A stretch of DNA of 46,863 bases from an uncultured Bacilli bacterium (GCA_934177995.1 CAKPPW010000009.1:1-46863); one strand, 5' to 3'. Shown: positions 24,940-33,306, counted from the stretch's first letter. Translations and numbers: made by a program. Notes: a model not told the origin generated them from the letters alone.

Positions 24940-26760
24940 CTAATTTTCTAATAATTTATTTGTTTTGTAGCTTATAATTCCATATTTATCTTTAAGATTA
25001 TCTACTATAATAGGAAACTTTTCATTAGGTGAAATTGCTACAAATCTTATAATTTTTTCATCTTCATTTGGTTGATATTCAAGTATTATTTCATTAGTTT
25101 CTTCATCAATTGTTTCATACATTTCATAAAAAGATGTTTCAAAATGTTCATTCATTTTAGATAAATATTTATCTAATTGTTCTTCATTCATTCTGCCACC
25201 TTTAATAGTTTTTTCTTCATTACCAACCATTACAGGTACTGCTACATCAAATATACCTTTTTCATAAAACTTTACTAATTGTCTTATAAATCCGTTTCTA
25301 AAATTAATTTTTTCAAGAATTAAATTACCTTTACTGTTTTTCTTTATCTCAATAGTATCAATAAATTTAGATATAAATTCTTGTTTTTCAGACTTGTCCA
25401 TACCATTCCATTTAGTTTTTAAAACACTATTTAAAGTATCAAGTCTAATCATTTTTTCTTTTTCTAAATCTCTCTCAGCAAGTAATTCGTGTGGGGAGTA
25501 GTTAAAAGTTTCTAAATTAACTAACTCTAATTTTTTACTTTCAAGGTTAGCAAGTTTATCTTCAATTAGTTTATAATCTTCTTTAAAATCATCAATTTCT
25601 ACAATGCCTTTAATATACAAATTTTTAATTCTATTTCTTTGTTTCTCTAAATCTCTAATCTCTTTATCAATAGAAGTAGTATCAATATTATTTGTTTTAT
25701 CTTCTAATACAGGTAAGAAGAACTTTTTAACTGCCATATCATATTCTAATAAATCATAGATAAAATCTCTTAATAAATGTTCTACATGTTCTTCATTAAA
25801 GTTGATATGACAATGTTCACAAGTATAATACATATACTTTCTTTTAGAACCACCAGAGCCTTTACATTTCATAATTCTACTGCAATTAGGACATTTTAAT
25901 CTTTGAAAGAAAGTATAAACTCTATCTCTAGTATAAGTTCTTTGATTTCTTTCTTTTTGTCTTTGACATTCCCCCCATTTAGCACGAGATATGATAGGGT
26001 CTACAACATTCATATAAACAATTGGCTCTAAATTTTCTTGTTTACCAATTCTTTTATATTGTTCATAATCTCCGATATAGATTTTATTATCAATAATCTT
26101 TTGAATAGTGGTATCTTTCCAATTATTTTTAGAATAAATATTGTTTTCTTTAAAATAATTTGCAATTTGTTGAAAACTTTTACCTTCTAAATACATATCA
26201 AATATCTTTTCTACATAAGGACGAGTAGCATTGTCTATAACCATTCTTTTATCATCAGCACTTTTATAACCAAATGGTCGTTGTCCTGGGATATGCCCTG
26301 ATTTAATAGCTCCATTTAAACCAAATTTAGTTCTTTCTGATACAATTTCTATTTCTAATTGAGATAAAACTGTTAGCATTCTTACAAAGAATCTACCATT
26401 GGCAGTAGAGGTATTAACATCGTCTCTATCACATAGTAGAAAGCAATTATATTGTTCTAATACTGATATTAGTTCTTCTAAATCACGAACTGAACGAGTA
26501 ATTCTGTCTAGTTTGTAAGCAACAATATAATTAAGTTTTCCTTCATTCATATCTTTAAGCATTTCTTGAAATTGTGGCCTATGTTCCATATCTTTAGCAG
26601 ATATTCCTGCATCTTTATAGACCTTATAAACTTCTAACTTCTTAAACTTACATAACTGAAGTAATTTTTCTTCTTGTTCTCCAAGTGAAAATCCTTCTCT
26701 TGCTTGATCTTCGGTTGAAACACGAATATAAACTCCTGCAATTTTCCTTTCATTATCCAT
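24940..26760 (-). CDS. Large serine recombinase
   Basis: 606 residues. The N-terminal resolvase domain has catalytic Ser in VYIRVSTEDQ and Arg-rich helix DRITRSVRDLEEL. A recombinase domain follows (GQRPFGYKSADDKRMVID). A zinc ribbon has CPNCSRIMKCKG and CEHCH, and a coiled coil lies about 385-430. This is the integrase/excisionase of the element. AAAGGAGATTGATAATT precedes the ATG at 26760, so an extension to 26820 is not used. It appears intact. Confidence 0.92.
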   Translation of the reverse strand: MDNERKIAGVYIRVSTEDQAREGFSLGEQEEKLLQLCKFKKLEVYKVYKDAGISAKDMEHRPQFQEMLKDMNEGKLNYIVAYKLDRITRSVRDLEELISVLEQYNCFLLCDRDDVNTSTANGRFFVRMLTVLSQLEIEIVSERTKFGLNGAIKSGHIPGQRPFGYKSADDKRMVIDNATRPYVEKIFDMYLEGKSFQQIANYFKENNIYSKNNWKDTTIQKIIDNKIYIGDYEQYKRIGKQENLEPIVYMNVVDPIISRAKWGECQRQKERNQRTYTRDRVYTFFQRLKCPNCSRIMKCKGSGGSKRKYMYYTCEHCHINFNEEHVEHLLRDFIYDLLEYDMAVKKFFLPVLEDKTNNIDTTSIDKEIRDLEKQRNRIKNLYIKGIVEIDDFKEDYKLIEDKLANLESKKLELVNLETFNYSPHELLAERDLEKEKMIRLDTLNSVLKTKWNGMDKSEKQEFISKFIDTIEIKKNSKGNLILEKINFRNGFIRQLVKFYEKGIFDVAVPVMVGNEEKTIKGGRMNEEQLDKYLSKMNEHFETSFYEMYETIDEETNEIILEYQPNEDEKIIRFVAISPNEKFPIIVDNLKDKYGIISYKTNKLLEN

Positions 26761-26802
26761 AATTATCAATCTCCTTTCTTTCTTGGATTTTTGAAAGGCA
26801 CC

Positions 26803-26837
26803 AAAGTAAAAAGGTGTCACATAACAAGGACACCTTT
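26803..26837 (-). terminator. Intrinsic terminator upstream of the recombinase
   Basis: On the minus strand, AAAGGTGTC pairs with GACACCTTT and is followed by TTTTT. It would stop transcription coming from the 90-codon gene before it enters the recombinase operon, or act as leader attenuator. Confidence 0.65.
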
Positions 26838-26904
26838 GAATATATTAGTTATTTATACGACAAAAACAACCAATATTGTGGGAGTATATAAACTCACCAA
26901 TTCA

Positions 26905-27177
26905 TTAATGCCTTGCTATGTACTCTGATAATTCAGACAATGGGATTTTCTTCTTTAAATTCCCTATATAAAAATGTTTTTGCTCATTGAAGAATAAATA
27001 TAACTTATCTCCAATAATTAATTTATGTGGCTCTACATACGCTAAATTAGTATGTTCCACAATCCTTAAGTATCCTTCAATTATTTGATAGGACTTCTTA
27101 TTAAATTTGCAAGACCAATTAATTTTGGTTTTGAGTTCATCACTCATATTGATTTTCTTTTTTACGATATTAATCAT
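26905..27177 (-). CDS. Small protein of unknown function
   Basis: 90 residues, no recognised family: a basic N-terminus (VKKKINMSDELKTKINWSCK) and a beta-rich remainder (YLRIVEHTNLAYVEPHKLII). AAAGGG lies about 11 bases before the ATG; the Met at residue 11 is an alternative start. The stop codon lies within the putative right attachment site, so insertion may have altered its C-terminus. It lies downstream of tRNA-Gly on the same strand, separated by a terminator. Confidence 0.45.
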   Translation of the reverse strand: MINIVKKKINMSDELKTKINWSCKFNKKSYQIIEGYLRIVEHTNLAYVEPHKLIIGDKLYLFFNEQKHFYIGNLKKKIPLSELSEYIARH

Positions 27178-27206
27178 ACCACATCACACCCTTTCTTTGC
27201 AATAGC

Positions 27207-27233
27207 AACAAAAAAATCAACTTGCGTTGATTT
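27207..27233 (-). terminator. Terminator of tRNA-Gly
   Basis: On the minus strand AAATCAAC pairs with GTTGATTT around GCAA, followed by further T. It lies about 40 bases after the tRNA-Gly CCA. Confidence 0.75.
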
Positions 27234-27270
27234 AATCATTAACATCGCTTGGTGCGACGATTTTATCTTT

Positions 27271-27344
27271 TGGAGCGGATGAGGAGAATCGAACTCCCGT
27301 AGTTAGCTTGGAAGGCTAAGGTTCTGCCATTAAACTACATCCGC
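27271..27344 (-). tRNA. tRNA-Gly (anticodon TCC)
   Basis: On the minus strand the acceptor stem GCGGATG pairs with CATCCGC, followed by T and an encoded CCA. The anticodon stem TTAGC/GCTAA encloses CTTCCAA, giving anticodon TCC. 21 bases covering the anticodon loop to the T-arm recur in the 154-bp repeats. It sits about 360 bases beyond the right end of the mobile element. Confidence 0.96.
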
Positions 27345-27445
27345 AAGATAAGTACCGCCTTCCTTTTTTCAGAAGACAATATTAATTATACAGAAATATT
27401 TTACAATGTCAATATTTATTTGAAAAAAAATTAAATTTCTAGAGA

Positions 27446-27910
27446 TTATTGGAAAAGATAATGAAGATCTCTCTTTTTAATAGCTCCACCACAAAGTTTA
27501 TTTATCGAAATATGATAGGTATTTGCTAATTTAATAAGTTTATCAGTTGGTATTCTTATTTGCCCATCTTCATAATAAGAATAACTGGATTGATATATAC
27601 CTAAAATGCTAGCAAATTCCTTTTGTGTTTTTCTTAAGTGTAGTCTTGTTTTCTTTAAGTTATTTGCAATAAAATTATAATCAATATCTTTTTCATACTT
27701 CATAGGAGATTTATCGTAGCTTAATCCTAGTAAGTATTCAATATTTGTTTTATATATTTCAGCAACCAAAGCTAACTTTTCAATCGGAAAGTTAGTGTCA
27801 CCTAATTCCCACATGGCATAAGTAGAACGTTTTATACCTAATTTTGTAGCTACTTCCTTTTGCGTTAAATCATTATCTTCTCTCAAATCTCTAATTCTTT
27901 GATAATGCAT
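27446..27910 (-). CDS. XRE regulator with two tandem HTH domains
   Basis: 154 residues. The first HTH is LTQKEVATKLGIKRSTYAMW and the second is TQKEFASILGIYQSSYSYYE. Two XRE domains in one chain suggest it binds a direct-repeat operator or works without a partner. The ATG at 27910 follows AAGGTGG; an in-frame GTG at 27919 lies within that site. It is divergent from the bacteriocin operon and is the best candidate for its regulator. Confidence 0.82.
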   Translation of the reverse strand: MHYQRIRDLREDNDLTQKEVATKLGIKRSTYAMWELGDTNFPIEKLALVAEIYKTNIEYLLGLSYDKSPMKYEKDIDYNFIANNLKKTRLHLRKTQKEFASILGIYQSSYSYYEDGQIRIPTDKLIKLANTYHISINKLCGGAIKKRDLHYLFQ

Positions 27911-28040
27911 CTCTACCACCTTGTTAATATTTTAGTATAGATTGGAAAAATCTGGTTATTTTGTCAAAATAACTGATATTATTCTTTTTTTGCGGAAAAA
28001 AATAAACTGGTTGTTTATCATAATTGTAGGAGGTGATAGA

Positions 28041-30125
28041 ATAAAAAAAATATTATTTATAAAACAAGAAAGTCAGTCAGATTGTGGTATAGCTTGTCTT
28101 AAATGTATGTTATCTTATTATAATATTTACCCAACAAGTGAATATTTAAAAGACATATCTCTATATGATGGAACAGGGGTAACTTTATTTGGGCTAAAAA
28201 AAGTATTTGAATCGTTAGGGTTTAAATGCGAAGCATTAGAAGGAAATATAAGTTTAGAAAATAACTATATTCTTCCTTGTATTGCTCATTTAGTAATAGA
28301 TAAGAATACAAATAAGTATCATTACGTAGTAATCTACAAAATTAGTGCTAATAAGTTATATATAATGGATCCTGCCAAAGGAAAATATAACTTAACTAGT
28401 GAAGATTTTGTTAGTAAAAGTACTAACTATTATCTTTTTGTGAAACCCACTGCTTTCTTAAAGAAAATAGAAAAATATAGGGTAGTAACAAGTATCTTAA
28501 ATACCCAGGTAAAGACTAAAAAAGGCTATTTTGCTTCCTTTCTAACTATTTCTTTAATTAGTCTTATATTAGAGCTTGCTACCTTTTTTCAACTAAAAAT
28601 ATTTCTAAACTATGCACTAATACCAGAAAATTTACAGAATATGTATACTTTAATCATTCCTTTTGCTTTAATCTCCTTTCTTAAAATAATTGCAGATTAT
28701 TTATTATTTAATTATCAATTAACATTAAAATTATCTATTTCTAAAACTTTGGCAAATAAAGTAATAAACAAATTTTTATCACTTCCGATAACTAGTTTAA
28801 AACGAACAGAAAATGAAAAACTATTTTCTATCTTTCAGGATGTTCAATTTATAAGTAACTTTTTTATTGATCAAAAGTTAATCATTTTACGAGTAATACC
28901 ACTGCTTCTTGTTTTATATTTAATTTTCTTAAAAGTATCTTTAAGAGTTTTTCTCTTCTTATTAATTAGTAATGTATTTTTTCTATTACTAGTTATCTTT
29001 CAAAAGAAAGGACTTGGTAAGCACTTACAAAACTATTATTATCAACGAGATAAATTTAACTCATCAATATCAAGCACTTATCATTTTTTTGAAATGATAA
29101 AAGGATATCACTATGAAAAAAATAAATCAAAAGAATTAAATAATAGTATGACTAGTTATTTTGTAACTACTAGTTCTTTAGAAAAGTATAAGGAAAAGAC
29201 TAAAAACTTATTTCTATTAATAGAAAATATTAATTACTTCTCCTTATTCTTTCTTCTATCTGTTTTATTAATCAGTACTAAAAAAATAAATAATCTTTCT
29301 ACCTTTATATTTTTAGAAAGTCTTATAGGAGTAACCTTGAAAAATGAAGAAACTTTAATAATTCAATTACTAGCAAAAAAAGAATATAAAGAAACAGTAG
29401 ATAGACTAGATGACTTCTTTCTTCTTAAAAGAGAATTATTATTAAAGTATTCTCCTAATATATATGAAAAAGAATTAGATATTACTGTTGACAATCTTTC
29501 ATTTTCTTATGGCTTAAATCAGTTGCTTAAAAATATAAATCTAACTATTCCTTTTAAATCTCATATCTTTTTCTGTGGAAAATCAGGTAGTGGAAAGAGT
29601 ACTTTATTTAAATTATTAGGTAGATATTTGGAACCAGAATTTAGTATGATAAAAATTAATAATTTAGATATTACTCATTACAATTTAGCAGATTTAAGAG
29701 ATGACATTTCCTATGTAACCAGTAATGTTTCAATAGAAGACAAATCACTTTTAGAAAATATAACTATGGGAAAAAAAGTAAATATGAATAACATCAATAA
29801 AATTCTAAAGGTGACTGGCCTTGATAAAGTATTAGCTAGTAAAGAAAAAAACGTTCATACTATAAATGAAATGGAGTTAAAAAGTTTTAGTACTGGTGAG
29901 AAAATGAGAATAGCTTGTGCTAGAGCACTTTATCGTAATAGTAAAATTTATCTGTTTGATGAATGTTTTAGTAATATGGATATAAAAAGTGAAAGACAAC
30001 TATTGATAAACATATTTAATAACTACAAAGATGCAACGATTTTATATATTTCTCATCGTTTAGAGAATAAGGATTTGTTTAATAAGAGATATGTATTAAA
30101 GAATGGAACAATTTATGAAGAATAA
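28041..30125 (+). CDS. Bacteriocin ABC exporter with C39 peptidase domain
   Basis: About 694 residues. The N-terminal C39 peptidase has catalytic Cys in KQESQSDCGIACLKCML, His in KYHYVVIYK and Asp in YIMDPAKG. A six-helix membrane domain follows. The ATPase has Walker A CGKSGSGKST, a degenerate signature SFSTGEK, Walker B IYLFDE and H-loop ISHR. It cleaves double-glycine leaders and exports the peptides. Homologues begin at (M)KKIxFxKQES; here that codon is ATA, seven bases after GGAGG. No ATG, GTG or TTG is suitably placed; the upstream in-frame ATG (27942) precedes the ribosome binding site. Confidence 0.85.
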   Translation: MKKILFIKQESQSDCGIACLKCMLSYYNIYPTSEYLKDISLYDGTGVTLFGLKKVFESLGFKCEALEGNISLENNYILPCIAHLVIDKNTNKYHYVVIYKISANKLYIMDPAKGKYNLTSEDFVSKSTNYYLFVKPTAFLKKIEKYRVVTSILNTQVKTKKGYFASFLTISLISLILELATFFQLKIFLNYALIPENLQNMYTLIIPFALISFLKIIADYLLFNYQLTLKLSISKTLANKVINKFLSLPITSLKRTENEKLFSIFQDVQFISNFFIDQKLIILRVIPLLLVLYLIFLKVSLRVFLFLLISNVFFLLLVIFQKKGLGKHLQNYYYQRDKFNSSISSTYHFFEMIKGYHYEKNKSKELNNSMTSYFVTTSSLEKYKEKTKNLFLLIENINYFSLFFLLSVLLISTKKINNLSTFIFLESLIGVTLKNEETLIIQLLAKKEYKETVDRLDDFFLLKRELLLKYSPNIYEKELDITVDNLSFSYGLNQLLKNINLTIPFKSHIFFCGKSGSGKSTLFKLLGRYLEPEFSMIKINNLDITHYNLADLRDDISYVTSNVSIEDKSLLENITMGKKVNMNNINKILKVTGLDKVLASKEKNVHTINEMELKSFSTGEKMRIACARALYRNSKIYLFDECFSNMDIKSERQLLINIFNNYKDATILYISHRLENKDLFNKRYVLKNGTIYEE

Positions 30126-30480
30126 TAATCTATTAACTGTTGGAACAATAATTTTCTTTATTATGATAATACTTACTATATTGTTCTTGAAAAAGATAAC
30201 CATTTTTGATTATCAGTCAATCACTTGTAATATAAATAATAAAGAAATAGAAACTGTTATTTCTAAGGAACAACTAAATAATATTACAAAGAATAAATTC
30301 TTTTACTATCAGGGGAAAAAGTATATCTATAAAATAATAGAAAATATAGAAAAAGAAGATTTAGTTTACCTAGTATTATCAACTAATAATAAACTTTCCC
30401 AAAACAAAGTAGGTAACATTTATATACCTATTAAAAAAATATCATTGTTAAAAGTATTAATAAAGAGTTGGAGGTTATGA
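30115..30480 (+). CDS. Bacteriocin export accessory membrane protein
   Basis: 121 residues: one N-terminal membrane helix (LLTVGTIIFFIMIILTILFL) and an outside beta-rich domain. It resembles a much shortened HlyD-type accessory protein, but the similarity is only in layout. The ATG overlaps the end of the exporter gene, and the stop overlaps the start of the first bacteriocin gene (ATGATG), so translation is coupled along the operon. It may instead take part in immunity. Confidence 0.55.
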   Translation: MKNNNLLTVGTIIFFIMIILTILFLKKITIFDYQSITCNINNKEIETVISKEQLNNITKNKFFYYQGKKYIYKIIENIEKEDLVYLVLSTNNKLSQNKVGNIYIPIKKISLLKVLIKSWRL

Positions 30481-30626
30481 TGCAAAAAATAGAAGATGAT
30501 AAATTAAAAAGAATAAAAGGTGGTTTTTCTGTTTGGGCTTTTGTGGGAATTACTGCTATAGTAGCTTTCCTAGTCGGAGTAGTTGAAGGTTATACTAATC
30601 CAAAGGGCTGTGAGGTGAATAATTAA
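30480..30626 (+). CDS. Double-glycine-leader bacteriocin peptide 1
   Basis: 48 residues. The leader MQKIEDDKLKRIKGG has the canonical L-x-x-I-x-G-G pattern. The mature 33-residue peptide begins FSVWAFVGITAIVAFLVGVV and continues EGYTNPKGCEVNN: a hydrophobic helix, a polar turn and one Cys. This fits unmodified class II bacteriocins (lactobin A/cerein 7B type). GGAGG lies five bases before ATG 30480; ATG 30477 in the same frame is too close. The TAA overlaps the next ATG. Confidence 0.8.
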   Translation: MQKIEDDKLKRIKGGFSVWAFVGITAIVAFLVGVVEGYTNPKGCEVNN

Positions 30627-30799
30627 TGAAAAAAATAAATGATAAAGACTTACTATTAATAGTAGGAGGAGCCACTACCTTAAGTGGAACGATATTAAAT
30701 CAATTAAATAAGTTAATAAGTATATTAGTTGATTCAGGGAAAAGTTTAGGTTCATCAATTAGAAGAATTAGTGAGGATAAAATATGTCCTTTAGACTAA
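30626..30799 (+). CDS. Double-glycine-leader bacteriocin peptide 2
   Basis: 57 residues. The leader MKKINDKDLLLIVGG has the L-x-x-I-x-G-G pattern. The mature 42-residue part starts ATTLSGTILNQLNKLISILV and ends with a basic amphipathic stretch, SIRRISEDKICPLD, with one Cys. Its start overlaps the stop of peptide 1 (TAATG). Two adjacent different leader peptides suggest a two-component (class IIb) bacteriocin; a lone active peptide is also possible. Confidence 0.72.
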   Translation: MKKINDKDLLLIVGGATTLSGTILNQLNKLISILVDSGKSLGSSIRRISEDKICPLD

Positions 30800-30900
30800 A
30801 TCTTAGAAAAGCTGTTAAAATAGTTCTAATTATCTTTTTCATCATATTTTGTTATCTTATCGGTTATTATTTTGGTGGAAATATCATAAAACATTGTTAA
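30784..30900 (+). CDS. Small membrane peptide, possible bacteriocin immunity protein
   Basis: 38 residues: a basic N-terminus (MSFRLNLRKAVK), one membrane helix (IVLIIFFIIFCYLIGYYF) and GGNIIKHC. GAGGAT lies eight bases before the ATG. It overlaps peptide 2 by 16 bases in another frame. It has no double-glycine leader, so a single-helix immunity peptide is the simplest reading; this is inference. Confidence 0.5.
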   Translation: MSFRLNLRKAVKIVLIIFFIIFCYLIGYYFGGNIIKHC

Positions 30901-30926
30901 AATGTAAAAAAAATGTAAATTTATAG

Positions 30927-30956
30927 TTGTCAGAAATGCCTATCAAGTGTTATAAT
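30927..30956 (+). promoter_or_regulatory. Promoter of rpsU
   Basis: TTGTCA and TATAAT with an 18-base spacer, about 35 bases before the rpsU ATG. GGGAGGG follows as the ribosome binding site. Confidence 0.75.
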
Positions 30957-30991
30957 CAGTTGTAGAAAAAAACGAAGGGAGGGATAGCCGA

Positions 30992-31210
30992 ATGACACAA
31001 ACAAAAGAGAAGTCAAATAACACAACTAGTAGCTTAGATTTTAAAATCAGAAAATACAAGCAAAAGCTTGCTCGTAGTGGTGTCCCTTCAGAAGCAAAGA
31101 AACACGATGCTTATGATAAACCAGGGGTTAGAAGAAGAAAAGCAAGAGAAGAAGCTAAAAAGAATGCTCGCAAGAATGAACGCAGACAATCTAGAGGAAA
31201 TAGAGACTAA
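30992..31210 (+). CDS. rpsU: Ribosomal protein bS21 (divergent)
   Basis: 72 residues. The core SLDFKIRKYKQKLARSGVPS...YDKPGVRRRKAREEAKKNARK matches the bS21 pattern (SLD, E/K-rich helix, Y-x-K-P-x-x-R-R-K). It is longer than usual at both ends (about 58 is normal). S21 helps 30S subunits select mRNA. It precedes yqfC, as in many Bacillota. A weak terminator (AGAC/GTCT and T-run) overlaps the stop. Confidence 0.85.
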   Translation: MTQTKEKSNNTTSSLDFKIRKYKQKLARSGVPSEAKKHDAYDKPGVRRRKAREEAKKNARKNERRQSRGNRD

Positions 31211-31259
31211 TTAATGGTCTTTATTTTTTTTTCTAACATAAATTTATATAGGTGGAAAA

Positions 31260-31499
31260 ATGATAGGATATAATAGGATAAAAAATTATATTGAAGATAA
31301 TGAATTTCATTTCGATATTTTTATTGATCATGTTTATATTGCCAACTATGAAAAAATACTCTCACTTTCAGATACTAGAGTTGCCTTTGTAGCAAGAAAT
31401 AAAAAAATAACTTTAACTGGTAATAAATTATCTTTAATAAAGATGCTTGACGATGAACTTTTAATTCAGGGAAATTTAACTAAAGTAGAGTTAGAATAA
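31260..31499 (+). CDS. yqfC: Sporulation protein YqfC (YabP/YqfC family)
   Basis: 79 residues with the YabP/YqfC beta-sandwich pattern (FHFDIFIDHVYIANYEKI, VAFVARNKKITLTGNKLSL). Part of the mother-cell sporulation regulon in Bacillus. The stop overlaps the yqfD start (TAATG). Its presence is one of the marks of a spore-forming ancestry. Confidence 0.88.
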   Translation: MIGYNRIKNYIEDNEFHFDIFIDHVYIANYEKILSLSDTRVAFVARNKKITLTGNKLSLIKMLDDELLIQGNLTKVELE

Positions 31500-32665
31500 T
31501 GAGTCATTATGTAATTAAAATAGAAGGTCGTCGTCCAAGTTCACTCCTATCACTTTTAATTATTTTAAAGATTCCTTTTATTAAAAAGAAGGAGACAAAA
31601 GACTACTTAATTTTAGAAATAGAAGAAGAGTACTTTCAAAAGATAAAAAAACTAGCGCCTACTTATGAAATAACTATTCTAAAAAGGACAGGAAAAGCTT
31701 ACTTAATTCATTTATATAAGACTAAAAAGATATTTCTTTATTCTACTATTTTTGCTTTTCTAGTAATTATTTTGCTAACCAATATTATCTTTTCTGTTAG
31801 AGTAGTGGAAACTGATAAAGAGATAAAAGATATGATTCTTACTGATTTAAGAGAAAATGGTATCACAAGATTTAGATTTAAAGTCTCTTATAAAAGAAAA
31901 GAAGCGATAAGAGAAAAAATACTAGAGAAAGAAAAGGACTACTTAGAATGGTTAGAGATAGAAGAAATTGGTACTATGTATCAAGTTAAAGTAATTAGAA
32001 GAATAAATAATCCTAAAGAAGAAGAGTTAAAACCTAGGAGTATAATAGCTAAAAAGAAAGGACGAATCACTAGAATAGAAGCTGATTATGGAGAAGTTAC
32101 TACTAAGAAGAATGATGTAGTAGATAAAGGTGATACTCTAATTAGTGGACTTATCAAAAATAAAGAAGAGATTAAAACTAAAGTGGCAGCAAGAGGAAAA
32201 GTATATGCTGAGGTTTGGTATCAAGTAAATCTTAATCTTCCTACCATCTATCAAGAAGAAATTAAGACTGGTAAGAAAAAGAATACTTTAGAAATTATAT
32301 TTCTTGATAAGAACATCTTTATATCAGAACTATTTAAATATAATAATAGTATTTCTAAAGAAACTATCCTATATAATAGTCCTCTTGTTCCTTTTAGAAT
32401 TAGTTTTACTAAAAAAGAAGAAATTAAACTAAAGCAAGTTGCTTATCAAGAAGACAAAGCATTAAAGAAGATAAAAAAATTAGCTACTGATAAATTAAAA
32501 CAAAGAATTGGTAATGATATTAAAATATTAGCAATAAATGTTTTGAAAAAAAAGACAAGTGCTGATAGAATAGAAGTAGAATTGTTTTTCAAAGTAGAAG
32601 AAGATATAACTAGTTATGAATCACTAGAAAATATTGATATTACTTTAGAAAATCAGAAAGAATGA
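31499..32665 (+). CDS. yqfD: Sporulation protein YqfD
   Basis: 388 residues: an N-terminal ferredoxin-like region, one membrane helix near 78-98 (IFLYSTIFAFLVIILLTNII) and a large external part with ESVRVVE-like start and beta repeats. Matches YqfD of Bacillus, required for normal sporulation. Translation is coupled to yqfC. In B. subtilis phoH follows; here a VanZ-like gene follows. Confidence 0.88.
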   Translation: MSHYVIKIEGRRPSSLLSLLIILKIPFIKKKETKDYLILEIEEEYFQKIKKLAPTYEITILKRTGKAYLIHLYKTKKIFLYSTIFAFLVIILLTNIIFSVRVVETDKEIKDMILTDLRENGITRFRFKVSYKRKEAIREKILEKEKDYLEWLEIEEIGTMYQVKVIRRINNPKEEELKPRSIIAKKKGRITRIEADYGEVTTKKNDVVDKGDTLISGLIKNKEEIKTKVAARGKVYAEVWYQVNLNLPTIYQEEIKTGKKKNTLEIIFLDKNIFISELFKYNNSISKETILYNSPLVPFRISFTKKEEIKLKQVAYQEDKALKKIKKLATDKLKQRIGNDIKILAINVLKKKTSADRIEVELFFKVEEDITSYESLENIDITLENQKE

Positions 32666-32675
32666 GGTACTTGTT

Positions 32676-33278
32676 ATGTTAAATAGTCTTGGAAATTCTA
32701 TTGAAAATGTCTTAGAATTTAGCTTACCAATGGTTATTTTATCAGTAATAATTGCTGTATCATTAAGAGTTGCTGATATTATTAAAAATAAAAGAAAGAT
32801 AGTCTTGTATAAAGAGGTTTTAGCACTGTTCTTTATGATTTACATTCTTTGTCTCTTTCAAGTAGTTACCTTTCAAGATACTACATCAGTTACAGGCAAT
32901 AATTTAATACCATTTAAAGAAATATTTAGATACTCACTTGGTAGTAGATTGTTTATTAAAAATGTTTTAGGTAATGTAGTTATGTTTATTCCTTATGGTT
33001 TCTTTTGCAGTTATATATTAAAAGAAAATAGATATCTTCCTATTCTAGTTCTTACCTTAATCGCTTCGGTTTCAATAGAAACAACTCAGTTAATGATAGG
33101 TAGAGTATTTGATATAGATGATATAATGTTAAATACGGTAGGAGGAATGATTGGCTTTTACGTCTATATCTTGTTTTTAAAAGCAAGAGAGTTTTATAAA
33201 CCATTACTATCTAAAGAATGGATGCTAAATATAATAGCAATTCTATTATTAATTGGATTTATCAAGATAATACTTTAA
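32676..33278 (+). CDS. VanZ-like family membrane protein
   Basis: 200 residues with about five helices and the VanZ signature (NNLIPFKEIFRYS, NVLGNVVMFIPYGFF, SVSIETTQLMIGRVFDIDDI, NTVGGMIGF). VanZ gives low-level teicoplanin resistance in enterococci; most homologues have no proven role. It follows yqfD by ten bases, in the place where phoH usually lies, and ends in a terminator. Confidence 0.85.
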   Translation: MLNSLGNSIENVLEFSLPMVILSVIIAVSLRVADIIKNKRKIVLYKEVLALFFMIYILCLFQVVTFQDTTSVTGNNLIPFKEIFRYSLGSRLFIKNVLGNVVMFIPYGFFCSYILKENRYLPILVLTLIASVSIETTQLMIGRVFDIDDIMLNTVGGMIGFYVYILFLKAREFYKPLLSKEWMLNIIAILLLIGFIKIIL

Positions 33279-33280
33279 TG

Positions 33281-33306
33281 CATAGAAAGATTTCTATGTG
33301 TTTTTT
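33281..33306 (+). terminator. Intrinsic terminator after vanZ-like gene
   Basis: CATAGAAA and TTTCTATG form an 8-bp stem with a 2-base centre, then TGTTTTTT. It divides the yqfC-yqfD-vanZ unit from ybeY-dgkA-era. Confidence 0.75.

Larger units (their letters stand above)
21064..26907. mobile_element. Putative integrative mobilizable element (serine recombinase, TnpV, relaxase, defence cargo)
   Basis: About 5.8 kb bounded by the direct repeat ACCAATTCATTA (21064-21075 and 26896-26907). It contains, from right to left, a large serine recombinase, TnpV, a tiny ORF and a relaxase, all on the minus strand, and a two-gene cargo on the plus strand. The recombinase-TnpV-relaxase set is typical of small Tn4451-like mobilizable elements of Bacillota. 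No type IV secretion genes are present, so transfer would need a helper. The exact ends are an inference from the short repeat. Confidence 0.55.

Noticed and set aside
27085..27282. Plus-strand ORF of 65 codons running into tRNA-Gly
   Set aside because: It covers the tRNA terminator and the end of the tRNA gene; no binding site.
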